This document shows positions 15,809 through 24,906 of a DNA stretch of 37,048 bases, in pieces; position 1 is the stretch's first letter, and each line of letters begins with the position of its first letter. Where the stretch lies: positions 1-37,048 of the forward strand of contig CAKREJ010000006.1 in NCBI GenBank assembly GCA_934317185.1, written 5' to 3'. The translations under genes and the position numbers were made by a program. The DNA comes from an uncultured Anaerobutyricum sp. (GTDB lineage Bacteria; Bacillota; Clostridia; Lachnospirales; Lachnospiraceae). The notes under the pieces are model-generated. The model saw only the letters and a list, made by a program, of their open reading frames with translations. It ran no database searches and was not told the origin of the DNA.

Positions 15809-18800
15809 ATGAGTCAGGTAAAGAGATTATATGTGGAAAAGAAATCGTCATATGCGGTAAAGGCAAAAGAACTTGCGGAAGAATTAAAGGCATATCTTTC
15901 CATAGAGGATGTCAGTGATGTCAGAGAGTTAATTCGCTATGATGTGGAGAATGTCTCAGCAGAAACTATGGAAAAAGCGGCAGTTACTGTATTCTCAGAA
16001 CCGCCTGTAGATGATTTATATGAGGAGGATTTTCCTAAAAAAGAGGGAGACAGAGAATTTAGCGTAGAGTTTCTTCCTGGACAGTTTGATCAGAGAGCAG
16101 ATTCAGCAGTACAGTGTCTTCAGCTTCTTAATGAGAAAGAGAATCCGATTATCCGTTCTGCAACAACCTACGTTTTCTCTGGCAATATCAGTGATGAAGA
16201 ATTGGAGAAGATTAAAGAATACTGTATCAATCCAGTAGATTCCAGAGAGGCAGATGAGAAAAAACCGGAAACATTAGTTATGGATTATGAAGAACCTGCT
16301 GATGTTGCGATTTTTGATGGATTTAAAGATATGCCGGAAGAAGACTTAAAAGAGCTTTATGATTCTTTAGGTCTTGCGATGACATTTGAAGATTTCCGCT
16401 ATATTCAGGATTATTATGATGGGGAGGAGAACAGAAATCCTTCCATGACAGAGATTCGTGTATTAGACACTTACTGGTCTGATCACTGCCGTCATACAAC
16501 ATTTTCAACAGAACTCAAAGATGTTACTTTTGGTGACGGATATTACAAACCTCTTTTTGAAAAGACATATAATGAATATCTTGCTGACCGTGCAGAAATA
16601 TATGGAGACAGAAAGGATAAATTTATCTGTCTGATGGATCTTGCACTTATGGGAATGAAGAAGTTAAAACAGGACGGACTTCTTGATAACATGGAAGAAA
16701 GTGAAGAAATCAATGCCTGCAGTATTGTTGTTCCGGTAGAGTTTGAGGATAAGACAGAAGAGTGGCTTATCAGTTTTAAGAATGAGACACATAATCATCC
16801 GACAGAGATCGAGCCATTTGGTGGTGCTGCTACCTGTCTTGGAGGAGCAATCCGCGATCCATTATCAGGACGTTCTTATGTATATCAGGCAATGCGTGTG
16901 ACAGGCTGTGCAGATCCTACAGTTCCAATGGCTGATACCATGAAAGGTAAGCTTCCACAGAGAAAGCTTACTACAGGTGCAGCGAAGGGATACAGCTCCT
17001 ATGGTAATCAGATTGGTCTTGCTACAGGTTTAGTAGATGAAGTATATCATCCAGGTTATGTTGCAAAGCGTATGGAAATCGGTGCAGTTATCGGTGCAGC
17101 TCCAAGAAAGAATGTTATCAGAGAGACTTCTGATCCGGGAGATATTATCGTGCTTTTAGGTGGACGTACCGGACGTGATGGCTGTGGCGGAGCAACAGGT
17201 TCTTCTAAAGCTCACACAACAAAGTCTATCGATACCTGTGGTGCGGAAGTACAGAAAGGTAATGCACCTACAGAACGTAAGATTCAGAGATTATTCCGTC
17301 GTGGAGAAGTAAGCTCCCTTATTAAGAAGTGTAATGACTTCGGTGCCGGCGGAGTATCTGTAGCAATCGGTGAGCTTGCAGACGGACTTCGTATTGATCT
17401 TGATAAAGTACCTAAGAAATATGCCGGTCTTGATGGAACAGAACTTGCCATTTCCGAATCTCAGGAGCGTATGGCAGTTGTTCTTGATAAAAAGGATGTA
17501 GAACAGTTCCTTCTTTACGCAGAAGAAGAGAATTTGGAAGCTACAGTTGTTGCGGAAGTAACAAAAGAAAAACGTCTCGTAATGTCCTGGAGAGGAAAGG
17601 AAATTGTAAATCTTTCCCGTGCATTCTTAGATACAAATGGAGCACATCAGGAGACTACGGTTGAAGTAGAGATGCCTGACGAGAATGAATGTTATTACAA
17701 AAAGCAGGATGAGCTTAAATCTGCAAAAGAGATGTGGACAGAGAAGCTTTCCGATCTTAATATATGTTCGAAAAAGGGTCTGATAGAGATGTTTGACAGT
17801 TCTATCGGAGCCGGAACTGTTACAATGCCATTTGGTGGAAAGACACAGCTTACCCCAATTCAGACAATGACTGCGAAGTTACCTGTTTTAGAGGGAAAAA
17901 CAGATCTTACGACAATGATGTCCTATGGATTTGATCCATATCTGTCAAGCTGGAGTCCATATCATGGAGCAGTGTATGCAGTACTTGAATCCGTTGCTAA
18001 AATTGTAGCGGCAGGTGGAGATTTCCGTAAGATTCGTCTTACATTCCAGGAGTATTTTGAGAAACTTGGTACAGATCCTAAGAGATGGGGTAAACCATTT
18101 GCTGCATTACTCGGAGCATATAGTGCACAGAAAGGATTTGGCATTCCTTCTATCGGTGGAAAGGATAGTATGTCTGGATCTTTTGAAGATATTGATGTAC
18201 CTCCAACATTAGTTTCTTTTGCGGTAGATTACACAAAGGCATCCCATGTTGTGACACCGGAATTTAAGAAAGCAGGTAATAATCTTCTCCGTATAGATAT
18301 TCCATTTGATGAATACGGTGTTCCTGATTATGAAAAAGCAGGAGAAATTTATGATACGATTCATAAGTTAATGCGTAGAGATGTGATTGCTTCTGCATAT
18401 GCACTTGGATCAGGCGGTATGATCGAAGCATTAAGTAAGATGAGTTTCGGAAATATGTATGGTGTGAAGTTAGTTAAAGACTTTAAACCAGAAGAACTGA
18501 CAAAGAAATATTATGGTTCTATTCTTGTAGAGATTACCACAGACTGGATTGATGAGATGGCTGTTTTACCAAATACTTTTGTAGGAAGAATTACAGATGA
18601 TCCATTCTTCCAGCTTGGTGAAGAAGAGATTTCATTACAGGAGATGTGTGATATATGGCAGGCACCATTAGAATCTGTATTCCCAACAAAAACGAATGCA
18701 GGAAAGCGCAATGTATCACAGCCATTATATCGTACAAATGATATTTATGTATGCAAGAACAAAGTTGCTGTTCCGAAAGTATTTATTCCGGTATTCCCAG

Positions 18801-19567
18801 GAACAAACTGCGAATATGATTCTGCTAAAGCTTTCCGTCGTGCAGGAGCAGAGGTAGAGACACTTGTATTTAAGAATCAGTCAGAATCTGATATCCTTGA
18901 TTCTGTAGATGCATTTGAAAAAGCAATCAGTCAGGCTCAGATTATTATGTTCCCAGGAGGATTCAGTGCGGGTGACGAACCGGAAGGATCCGCAAAGTTC
19001 TTTGCTACTGTATTTAGAAACGAAAAGATTAAAGAAGCAGTTATGAAACTTCTTAATGAGAGAGATGGTCTTGCACTTGGTATTTGTAATGGTTTCCAGG
19101 CATTAATTAAGCTTGGACTTGTTCCATACGGAGAAATCGTAAATCAGACTGCGGATTCACCGACACTTACTATGAATGAGATTGGACGTCATGTATCTAC
19201 TATGGTATATACAAAGGTAGTAACAAATAAGTCTCCATGGCTTCGTAAAGCAGTACTTGATCAGATTTATGCAATTCCGGCATCTCATGGTGAGGGTCGT
19301 TTCGTTGCCAGCCAGGAATGGATTGAAAAACTGTTCAAGAACGGTCAGGTTGCAACGCAGTATGTCAATTTAAGTGGAGAACCTACGATGGATGATCGTT
19401 ATAATCCTAATGGTTCTTATTATGCTATTGAAGGTATTACAAGTCCAGATGGACGTGTTCTTGGTAAGATGGCACATTCTGAGCGTATAGGAGAGAATAT
19501 TGCTAAGAATATATATGCAAAACAAGATCAGAAAATCTTCGAAAGTGGAGTAGAATATTTTAAATAA
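15809..19567 (+). CDS. purL: Phosphoribosylformylglycinamidine synthase, single-chain type
   Basis: Converts FGAR to FGAM in purine synthesis using glutamine and ATP. About 1252 residues, the long fused form that joins PurS-like, PurL and PurQ-like parts, unlike the three-protein form of Bacillus. Visible markers are SDHCRHTTF, FKNETHNHPTEIEPFGGAATC and two AIRS-like synthetase halves. From about residue 990 comes a glutaminase domain (FIPVFPGTNCEYDSA, nucleophile C1093 in LGICNGFQ, and PASHGEGRF). The start is the ATG at 15809 with GGAGG at 15799-15803; an upstream TTG at 15797 has no suitable site. It stands as a single gene with its own terminator. Confidence 0.97.
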   Translation: MSQVKRLYVEKKSSYAVKAKELAEELKAYLSIEDVSDVRELIRYDVENVSAETMEKAAVTVFSEPPVDDLYEEDFPKKEGDREFSVEFLPGQFDQRADSAVQCLQLLNEKENPIIRSATTYVFSGNISDEELEKIKEYCINPVDSREADEKKPETLVMDYEEPADVAIFDGFKDMPEEDLKELYDSLGLAMTFEDFRYIQDYYDGEENRNPSMTEIRVLDTYWSDHCRHTTFSTELKDVTFGDGYYKPLFEKTYNEYLADRAEIYGDRKDKFICLMDLALMGMKKLKQDGLLDNMEESEEINACSIVVPVEFEDKTEEWLISFKNETHNHPTEIEPFGGAATCLGGAIRDPLSGRSYVYQAMRVTGCADPTVPMADTMKGKLPQRKLTTGAAKGYSSYGNQIGLATGLVDEVYHPGYVAKRMEIGAVIGAAPRKNVIRETSDPGDIIVLLGGRTGRDGCGGATGSSKAHTTKSIDTCGAEVQKGNAPTERKIQRLFRRGEVSSLIKKCNDFGAGGVSVAIGELADGLRIDLDKVPKKYAGLDGTELAISESQERMAVVLDKKDVEQFLLYAEEENLEATVVAEVTKEKRLVMSWRGKEIVNLSRAFLDTNGAHQETTVEVEMPDENECYYKKQDELKSAKEMWTEKLSDLNICSKKGLIEMFDSSIGAGTVTMPFGGKTQLTPIQTMTAKLPVLEGKTDLTTMMSYGFDPYLSSWSPYHGAVYAVLESVAKIVAAGGDFRKIRLTFQEYFEKLGTDPKRWGKPFAALLGAYSAQKGFGIPSIGGKDSMSGSFEDIDVPPTLVSFAVDYTKASHVVTPEFKKAGNNLLRIDIPFDEYGVPDYEKAGEIYDTIHKLMRRDVIASAYALGSGGMIEALSKMSFGNMYGVKLVKDFKPEELTKKYYGSILVEITTDWIDEMAVLPNTFVGRITDDPFFQLGEEEISLQEMCDIWQAPLESVFPTKTNAGKRNVSQPLYRTNDIYVCKNKVAVPKVFIPVFPGTNCEYDSAKAFRRAGAEVETLVFKNQSESDILDSVDAFEKAISQAQIIMFPGGFSAGDEPEGSAKFFATVFRNEKIKEAVMKLLNERDGLALGICNGFQALIKLGLVPYGEIVNQTADSPTLTMNEIGRHVSTMVYTKVVTNKSPWLRKAVLDQIYAIPASHGEGRFVASQEWIEKLFKNGQVATQYVNLSGEPTMDDRYNPNGSYYAIEGITSPDGRVLGKMAHSERIGENIAKNIYAKQDQKIFESGVEYFK

Positions 19568-19611
19568 AATCTGATATATCGTCAGGAAGAATTTTATTTA
19601 AAACAAACAAA

Positions 19612-19661
19612 AAGGCTATATATCCAGCGATGGTTAAGTCACAGGATATATGGCTTTTTTG
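19612..19661 (+). terminator. purL terminator
   Basis: GGCTATATATCC pairs with GGATATATGGC (about 19614-19625 with 19644-19654) across a 20-base loop, followed by a T-run. Confidence 0.8.
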
Positions 19662-19685
19662 TTTTCATCTCTTATTAATGAAGTA

Positions 19686-19714
19686 TTGCAGTTTTTTTTA
19701 TCCTGTGATAGAAT
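19686..19714 (+). promoter_or_regulatory. pnp promoter
   Basis: TTGCAG (19686-19691), a 17-base spacer containing eight T, and TAGAAT (19709-19714). The leader would be about 135 bases. Confidence 0.7.
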
Positions 19715-19744
19715 AGTAAAGATTAGGTCATAATTTATGGCTAT

Positions 19745-19821
19745 GGGAAGGATGTGCCCGAGACTTCTGAAAAGGACATTGACAGTGCAGTGCCTTTTTC
19801 AGTTGTTTCGGAAACCTTCCC
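19745..19821 (+). promoter_or_regulatory. Long hairpin in the pnp leader
   Basis: Three nested stems: GGGAAGG (19745-19751) with CCTTCCC (19815-19821); CCGAGAC (19758-19764) with GTTTCGG (19805-19811); CTGAAAAGG (19767-19775) with CCTTTTTCAG (19793-19802, one bulge). No T-run follows, so it is not a terminator. In E. coli a comparable pnp leader hairpin is cut by RNase III and lets PNPase repress itself; the same use here is an inference. Confidence 0.65.
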
Positions 19822-19856
19822 TGTATTTAATATATATATTTTAGGAGGTTTAAATA

Positions 19857-21947
19857 ATGGTAAAACAGTTTTCTATGGAACTGGCCGGAAGAACATTAAC
19901 AGTTGAGATTGGAAAAGTGGCAGCGCAGGCGAATGGTGCTGCTCTTATGCGTTATGGTGATACAGTGGTTTTATCTACAGCAACAGCTTCAGAAAAGCCA
20001 AGAGAAGGAATCGACTTCTTTCCTTTGAGTGTAGAGTTTGAGGAGAAGATGTATGCAGTAGGTAAGATTCCGGGAGGATTTAATAAGAGAGAAGGTAAAG
20101 CATCCGAACATGCAGTTCTTACTTCTCGTGTAATTGACCGTCCAATGCGTCCTTTATTCCCTAAAGATTACAGAAATGATGTAACATTGAATAACCTGGT
20201 TATGGCAGTAGATCCTGATTGTTCACCAGAAGTAACTGCAATGCTTGGTGCATCTGTTGCAACATCCATTTCTGATATTCCATTTGATGGTCCGATTGCC
20301 GGAACAAGAATTGGTCTTATTGACGGAGAGTTTATCGTAAATCCTACAGCAGATCAGCAGTTAGTTTCAGATCTTGCACTTACAGTTGCATCTACAGCCG
20401 AGAAGGTTATTATGATCGAAGCAGGTGCGAACGAGGTTCCAGAAGATAAGATGATCGAAGCTATCTTCAAGGCACATGAAGTAAATAAAGAAATCATTAA
20501 ATTCATCGAACGTATCGTAGAAGAATGTGGCAAAGAAAAGCATGAATACGAACATATAGATACACCGGAAGATTTATGGGATGATATGGTATCTTTCATC
20601 ACACCGGAAGCGATGGAAGAAGCCGTATTTACTGATGTAAAGCAGGTTCGTGAAGAGAATATCCGACAGATTAAAGAAAAGCTGGAAGAACGTTATGCAC
20701 AAGAACATGAAGACTGGCTTCCATTAATTGATGATGCCGTTTATAAGTTCCAGAAGAAGACAGTTCGTAAGATGATCTTAAAAGATCATAAACGTCCAGA
20801 CGGTCGTGCGATCAATGAGATTCGCCCACTTGCCGCTGAGATTGATCTTTTACCTAGAGTACATGGTTCTGGTATGTTTACTCGTGGACAGACACAGATT
20901 ATGACAATTACAACATTAGCACCATTATCAGAAGCACAGAAGATTGACGGTCTTGATGCGAATGTAACATCTAAGAGATATATGCATCATTATAATTTCC
21001 CTAGCTACTCTGTAGGTGAGACAAAGCCTAGCCGTGGCCCGGGACGTCGTGAGATCGGACATGGTGCATTAGCAGAGAGAGCTTTAGTTCCTGTACTTCC
21101 TAGTGAAGATGACTTCCCATATGCTATCCGTACCGTTTCTGAGACATTAGAGTCTAATGGTTCTACTTCTCAGGCAAGTATCTGTGCATCTACGTTATCT
21201 TTAATGGCAGCAGGTGTTCCGATCAAGAAGCCGGTTGCAGGTATTTCTACAGGTCTTGTAACAGGGGACAGTGATGATGATTATATTGTATTAACAGATA
21301 TTCAGGGATTGGAAGATTTCTTTGGAGATATGGACTTTAAGGTTGCAGGTACGCATGATGGTATTACAGCAATCCAGATGGATATTAAGATTCATGGTCT
21401 GACACCGGATATTATCCGTGAAGCTATTTCCCGTACGAAGGAAGCCCGTGAACATATCCTTACAGATGTTATGGAACCGGTAATTTCTACACCAAGAGAT
21501 CATGTTGGGGAATACGCTCCAAAGATTATGCAGATGCATGTAGATCCTGATAAGATCAGTGAGATTATCGGAAAACAGGGTAAGACAATCAATGCTATTA
21601 TTGATGAGACAGGCGTAAAGATTGATATTAATGATGAAGGAAGAGTAGACATTTGTGGTGTTGATCAGGCAATGATTGACAGAGCAATGGAAATTATTCG
21701 TCTTATCGTAGAACCGGTAGAAGCAGGTAAGATTTATGAAGGAGAAGTAGTACGCATTATGAACTTCGGTGCATTTGTACAATTAGCTCCGAATAAAGAT
21801 GGTCTGATCCATATTTCCAAGCTTTCTAAAGAGAGAGTAGAGAAAGTGGAAGATGTTGTTAATATCGGTGATAAAGTAAAAGTAAAGGTTCTCGAAATCG
21901 ATAAGATGGGAAGAATTAATCTTGCACTTCGTGAGATTATAAAATAG
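19857..21947 (+). CDS. pnp: Polyribonucleotide nucleotidyltransferase (PNPase)
   Basis: A phosphorolytic 3'-5' exoribonuclease of 696 residues, full length. Two RNase PH-like domains (SMELAGRTLTVEIGKVA ... and GRAINEIRPLAAEIDLLPRVHGSGMFTRGQTQ) flank the helical domain. The second carries GPGRREIGHGALAERAL and GDSDDDYIVLTDIQGLEDF, where the catalytic Asp residues lie. A KH domain (IIGKQGKTINAIIDETG) and an S1 domain (YEGEVVRIMNFGAFVQL) end the protein. RBS TTAGGAGG before the ATG. In many bacteria rpsO precedes pnp; here pnp has its own promoter and leader hairpin. The HsdS-like gene follows 26 bases after the stop without a visible terminator, so read-through is likely. Confidence 0.98.
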   Translation: MVKQFSMELAGRTLTVEIGKVAAQANGAALMRYGDTVVLSTATASEKPREGIDFFPLSVEFEEKMYAVGKIPGGFNKREGKASEHAVLTSRVIDRPMRPLFPKDYRNDVTLNNLVMAVDPDCSPEVTAMLGASVATSISDIPFDGPIAGTRIGLIDGEFIVNPTADQQLVSDLALTVASTAEKVIMIEAGANEVPEDKMIEAIFKAHEVNKEIIKFIERIVEECGKEKHEYEHIDTPEDLWDDMVSFITPEAMEEAVFTDVKQVREENIRQIKEKLEERYAQEHEDWLPLIDDAVYKFQKKTVRKMILKDHKRPDGRAINEIRPLAAEIDLLPRVHGSGMFTRGQTQIMTITTLAPLSEAQKIDGLDANVTSKRYMHHYNFPSYSVGETKPSRGPGRREIGHGALAERALVPVLPSEDDFPYAIRTVSETLESNGSTSQASICASTLSLMAAGVPIKKPVAGISTGLVTGDSDDDYIVLTDIQGLEDFFGDMDFKVAGTHDGITAIQMDIKIHGLTPDIIREAISRTKEAREHILTDVMEPVISTPRDHVGEYAPKIMQMHVDPDKISEIIGKQGKTINAIIDETGVKIDINDEGRVDICGVDQAMIDRAMEIIRLIVEPVEAGKIYEGEVVRIMNFGAFVQLAPNKDGLIHISKLSKERVEKVEDVVNIGDKVKVKVLEIDKMGRINLALREIIK

Positions 21948-21973
21948 ATTATTTTTACAGGGAGGCAGTGAGA

Positions 21974-22567
21974 TTGGAGCTCCTTTTAGAACAGATCAGC
22001 CAGATTACACATGGTGTTGTACTTAACAGAATAAAGCCAAAGGTATTAAGCGAAGGTGTGGAGTACCCTATTCTTACGATTAGTCAGTTAATTGATGAAG
22101 AGAAGGGAGTATGGGATTACGAAGTTCCTGTTGCGATGGTAGATAAGAAAAAGGTAAAGAATCTGAATCTGGCAAAAGAGCATAGTATTGTAATCGGACT
22201 GACCTCCTTTCATCGTGCTGCGGTACTGGAGAAACGACATGAAGGAAAGATTATTCCGTCAAATTTTGTTTCGATAGAATTTCAAAATGGAATTATGGAT
22301 CCTTATTATTTTGCATGGTATTTTAATGAACATCCAGAAATAAAACGGCAGCGGATGATTGCTATTCAGGGAAATTCTTCTGTTAAGGTACTGTCTGTGC
22401 ATATGATCCGACAATTAATGATTGAATGTCCGGATCTGTCTACGCAGATGTCTATTGGTAAGTTATATTATTATCAAAAGAGGAAAGAAGTTCTTCTTAT
22501 GGAGAAGCTGCGTTTGGAAGAGGCAGTTTTAACAGAAGAAATGATGCACCATTTAGAAAAATTATAA
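21974..22567 (+). CDS. HsdS-like protein with a single target-recognition domain
   Basis: About 197 residues, roughly half of a type I restriction specificity subunit. It has one TRD-like stretch (YPILTISQLIDEEKG ... IVIGLTSFHRAAVLEK ... IIPSNFVSIEF ... DPYYFAWYFNEHPEIKRQRM) and the usual closing part VKVLSVHMIRQLMIECPDLSTQMSIGKLY followed by the long conserved helix. GGGAGG (21960-21965) is 8 bases before the TTG at 21974; a GTG at 21968 is an alternative but is only 2 bases from the site. It precedes an HsdM-like gene by 12 bases, an order opposite to the common hsdM-hsdS. No hsdR is near. It could dimerise to form a full recognition unit. DNA binding is an inference from the fold. Confidence 0.72.
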   Translation: MELLLEQISQITHGVVLNRIKPKVLSEGVEYPILTISQLIDEEKGVWDYEVPVAMVDKKKVKNLNLAKEHSIVIGLTSFHRAAVLEKRHEGKIIPSNFVSIEFQNGIMDPYYFAWYFNEHPEIKRQRMIAIQGNSSVKVLSVHMIRQLMIECPDLSTQMSIGKLYYYQKRKEVLLMEKLRLEEAVLTEEMMHHLEKL

Positions 22568-22579
22568 AAGGGGAAGCGG

Positions 22580-23950
22580 ATGGACGAAAAGCAGTTACAA
22601 TATGAGTTTTTGTCAATATTAAGTGAGAGTCATCCGGGTCTGACATTTGAGGAATACAGAGATAGTTGTGTGTTCCTCTTATTTTATCAGTATCTTTGTC
22701 TAAAATATGATGACTTACTGGAAGATGCTTATAAGCCGGGCGAATTAGTAAAGATGGCAATACGTGGAAAGCTTCAGGCAGCTTCCTTTTTAAAATTTAT
22801 GGAATCAGCCTCCGCTTTTTTACATCTTTTGAATAAAGATTTTCAACTTACAGAAATTTCATTTTATAAAAAGCTTGAGAAAGTATATTCTTTAGAAAAA
22901 CAGAAAAGCTATGCCAGATTTTTTCGTAAATTTCTTAAGAAAATTGATGGTTGGAATTGTAAGGAAGAATTATTAAGGCAATATCCGGAATTATTTATTC
23001 AGTTAATTACAGAATTTGCAAAATTAAAAAAGGATACACATATTTCAGATGCGGTATGTCAGGTATATAGTGGATTTTTTAATTGTGACTCATTAAAGAA
23101 TGAAAAAAAATCACAGATTTTGTTGCCGGAATTTCAATATGGTATGTTATCTTCTTCTATAATAGAAGAAAATAATGTGGAAATTTATGGTTATACAAAA
23201 GAACAGGAATATATTGATATTTTTAAAATTGTATCATATATGAAGGGATTTTCTTTAAATGCATTACATCTTTTTCTAAAAAAAGAATGGAGGGCACGGC
23301 AACATTTACCAGAAGGGGCAGACAATGTTTTTATCTATATGCCAGAAGGTGTAGAGGCGGGAGAATATGTAGCTCCGCCCCAAATATCATCGGGTAAAGA
23401 ATTTTTTTATTCTGGGACGAAGGGAGAGTTTCCATTTCTTTTGACAGCACTTTCCTGCTTGAAAAAGAATGGTTCGATGGCGGCTGTTTTTCCGGGAACT
23501 ATGTTATATCGTGAAGGACGGGAAGTACAGATACGGAAATATCTCGTAGATGAGCTGGATTGTTTAGATACGATCATACTCCTTCCGGATGGTGCATTTC
23601 ATTCTACCGGGCAGGCAGAGGTATTTCTGTTTTTAGAGCTAAATCGCAGTCGGAAAAATATTATGTTTTTTGATTGTTCCGAGCTGGAAGAAATCAACAA
23701 AGAACAAGTAGATACTATAAGAAATCTATGGAAGGAGCAAAAAACAATTCCTGGATTTTGTTCCTGTGTTTCTGTCAGTGAAATTGAAAAGAATGACTAT
23801 AATCTTAATTTTCCAAGATATATTACAAGGATAGTACAAGAAGAGACTATAAATATGGAAGAAGGAAAAAAAAGAATTAAGGAAATTGATCAGGAACTGG
23901 AAGAAATCGAGCAGAGAATAAGGATATACCGAAAGGAACTGAATCTGTAA
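22580..23950 (+). CDS. HsdM-like protein lacking methyltransferase catalytic motifs
   Basis: 456 residues. The N-terminal helical part (LTFEEYRDSCVFLLFYQYLC, about 21-40) and the C-terminal part (FLLTALSCLKKNGSMAAVFPG at 286-306, LDTIILLPDGAFHSTGQAEVFLF about 329-351, NDYNLNFPRYI at 405-415) align by eye with the N6-adenine methyltransferase HsdM. The S-adenosylmethionine motif expected as DPACGxG reads LPEFQYG (182-188). The catalytic NPPY/F motif expected next reads MPEG (254-257, after NVFIY). Both active-site signatures are therefore gone although the frame is intact. The end is a coiled coil. RBS GGGGAAG. It is predicted to be a pseudo-methyltransferase working with the HsdS-like protein. 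An alternative is a fast-evolving relic, but an open frame of this length argues for selection. Confidence 0.72.
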   Translation: MDEKQLQYEFLSILSESHPGLTFEEYRDSCVFLLFYQYLCLKYDDLLEDAYKPGELVKMAIRGKLQAASFLKFMESASAFLHLLNKDFQLTEISFYKKLEKVYSLEKQKSYARFFRKFLKKIDGWNCKEELLRQYPELFIQLITEFAKLKKDTHISDAVCQVYSGFFNCDSLKNEKKSQILLPEFQYGMLSSSIIEENNVEIYGYTKEQEYIDIFKIVSYMKGFSLNALHLFLKKEWRARQHLPEGADNVFIYMPEGVEAGEYVAPPQISSGKEFFYSGTKGEFPFLLTALSCLKKNGSMAAVFPGTMLYREGREVQIRKYLVDELDCLDTIILLPDGAFHSTGQAEVFLFLELNRSRKNIMFFDCSELEEINKEQVDTIRNLWKEQKTIPGFCSCVSVSEIEKNDYNLNFPRYITRIVQEETINMEEGKKRIKEIDQELEEIEQRIRIYRKELNL

Positions 23951-23969
23951 AAATAAAGGAGAGTCATTC

Positions 23970-24740
23970 ATGCAAAAAAGAAGGCTATGTTACATCGGCA
24001 GTGTGTTTTTATTATGTATATGTATGCTGACTGCCTGTACAGTAGGCAATCATAAGAAGCAAAAAGAAGAGGAAAGGACAGATTATTTTATCGGGGTGGT
24101 GAAGGATAATGCACCGTATTATTATGAAGATGAAAATGGTAATCCAAAAGGCTACTATGTGAATTTAATGTCATTACTTTCTGAGAAGTATTCTTTCACA
24201 TATGAATTTGTTCCTGTTGATTTGTTATCCTATGAAGATAATCTTAAAAATGAGATGATAGATGCCTTTATTGGTGTTGCAGCAACGGAAGTTGGAAAAG
24301 AGAGTTCTTTTTTTGTAAGTAAGCAATTATATATATCAAATCTTTGTGTGCTGGCACCATTTGGTTCAAAGATTTCTAATTTAAAAGGAATAAAAGATAA
24401 GAGTATTGTAGCAGTTTCAGGTACAGAAGAAGAACATTTTGCGAGATATCTTGCAAATAAATATAAAGGACAAGCTGTGCCATTTTTATCTGTAAAGGAT
24501 GCACTTCTTGATATTGAAGAAGGAAATTCTCAAATAATAGTAGTAGATGCGAATTACTATGACAATCATAGAGCGCTTTTTGAAAAATGGACTTGTCTGA
24601 AAAAAAGTGAATCTTTCCGAAACCTGCATAAAGTTGTTACCACAAAAAATAAAAAATTTCAAAAGATTATTTCGGAAGGACTTATAGAATTAGAGAAAAG
24701 TGATAAAATAAAGAAAGCTTTTACTCAGAATGAACAGTAA
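23970..24740 (+). CDS. Solute-binding lipoprotein, amino-acid (family 3) type
   Basis: 256 residues with a lipoprotein signal (MQKRR, hydrophobic core, lipobox LTAC with the Cys near 23). The mature part follows the periplasmic binding protein family 3 pattern (YFIGVVKDNAPYYYEDENGNPKGYYVNLMSLLSEKY, then a DAFIGVAATEV hinge, and LKGIKDKSIVAVSGT). No permease or ATPase gene is nearby, so it is an orphan binding protein, possibly a sensor or sharing a transporter encoded elsewhere. RBS AAAGGAG. It starts 19 bases after the HsdM-like gene and likely belongs to the same transcript. A terminator follows. Confidence 0.82.
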   Translation: MQKRRLCYIGSVFLLCICMLTACTVGNHKKQKEEERTDYFIGVVKDNAPYYYEDENGNPKGYYVNLMSLLSEKYSFTYEFVPVDLLSYEDNLKNEMIDAFIGVAATEVGKESSFFVSKQLYISNLCVLAPFGSKISNLKGIKDKSIVAVSGTEEEHFARYLANKYKGQAVPFLSVKDALLDIEEGNSQIIVVDANYYDNHRALFEKWTCLKKSESFRNLHKVVTTKNKKFQKIISEGLIELEKSDKIKKAFTQNEQ

Positions 24741-24787
24741 GTAAAAAGAAGCATCAAAGGTGCAAAGTTGTAAAATTACAGAATAAA

Positions 24788-24844
24788 TACACCCGGGAAT
24801 CAGGAAGGCGAATGAAAAGCTTTACAGTTTCCGGGTGTTTTTTC
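24788..24844 (+). terminator. Terminator after the solute-binding lipoprotein
   Basis: CACCCGGGAA (24790-24799) pairs with TTTCCGGGTG (24828-24837), followed by seven T. The 28-base loop is long. It closes the stretch from pnp or from the HsdS-like gene. Confidence 0.8.
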
Positions 24845-24906
24845 TATCAAAACGGGTATGCTAAAAAAGATTTTAAAAGAATGTGAAAATATGCAGGAGG
24901 ATACCC

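Noticed and set aside
21291..21782. 163-codon minus-strand frame inside pnp
   Set aside because: A shadow of the pnp coding frame; its composition is Asn/Cys/Tyr-rich and unlike a protein of this organism.
21974..23950. Functional type I restriction-modification system
   Set aside because: There is no hsdR, and the methyltransferase lacks both the cofactor and the catalytic motif.
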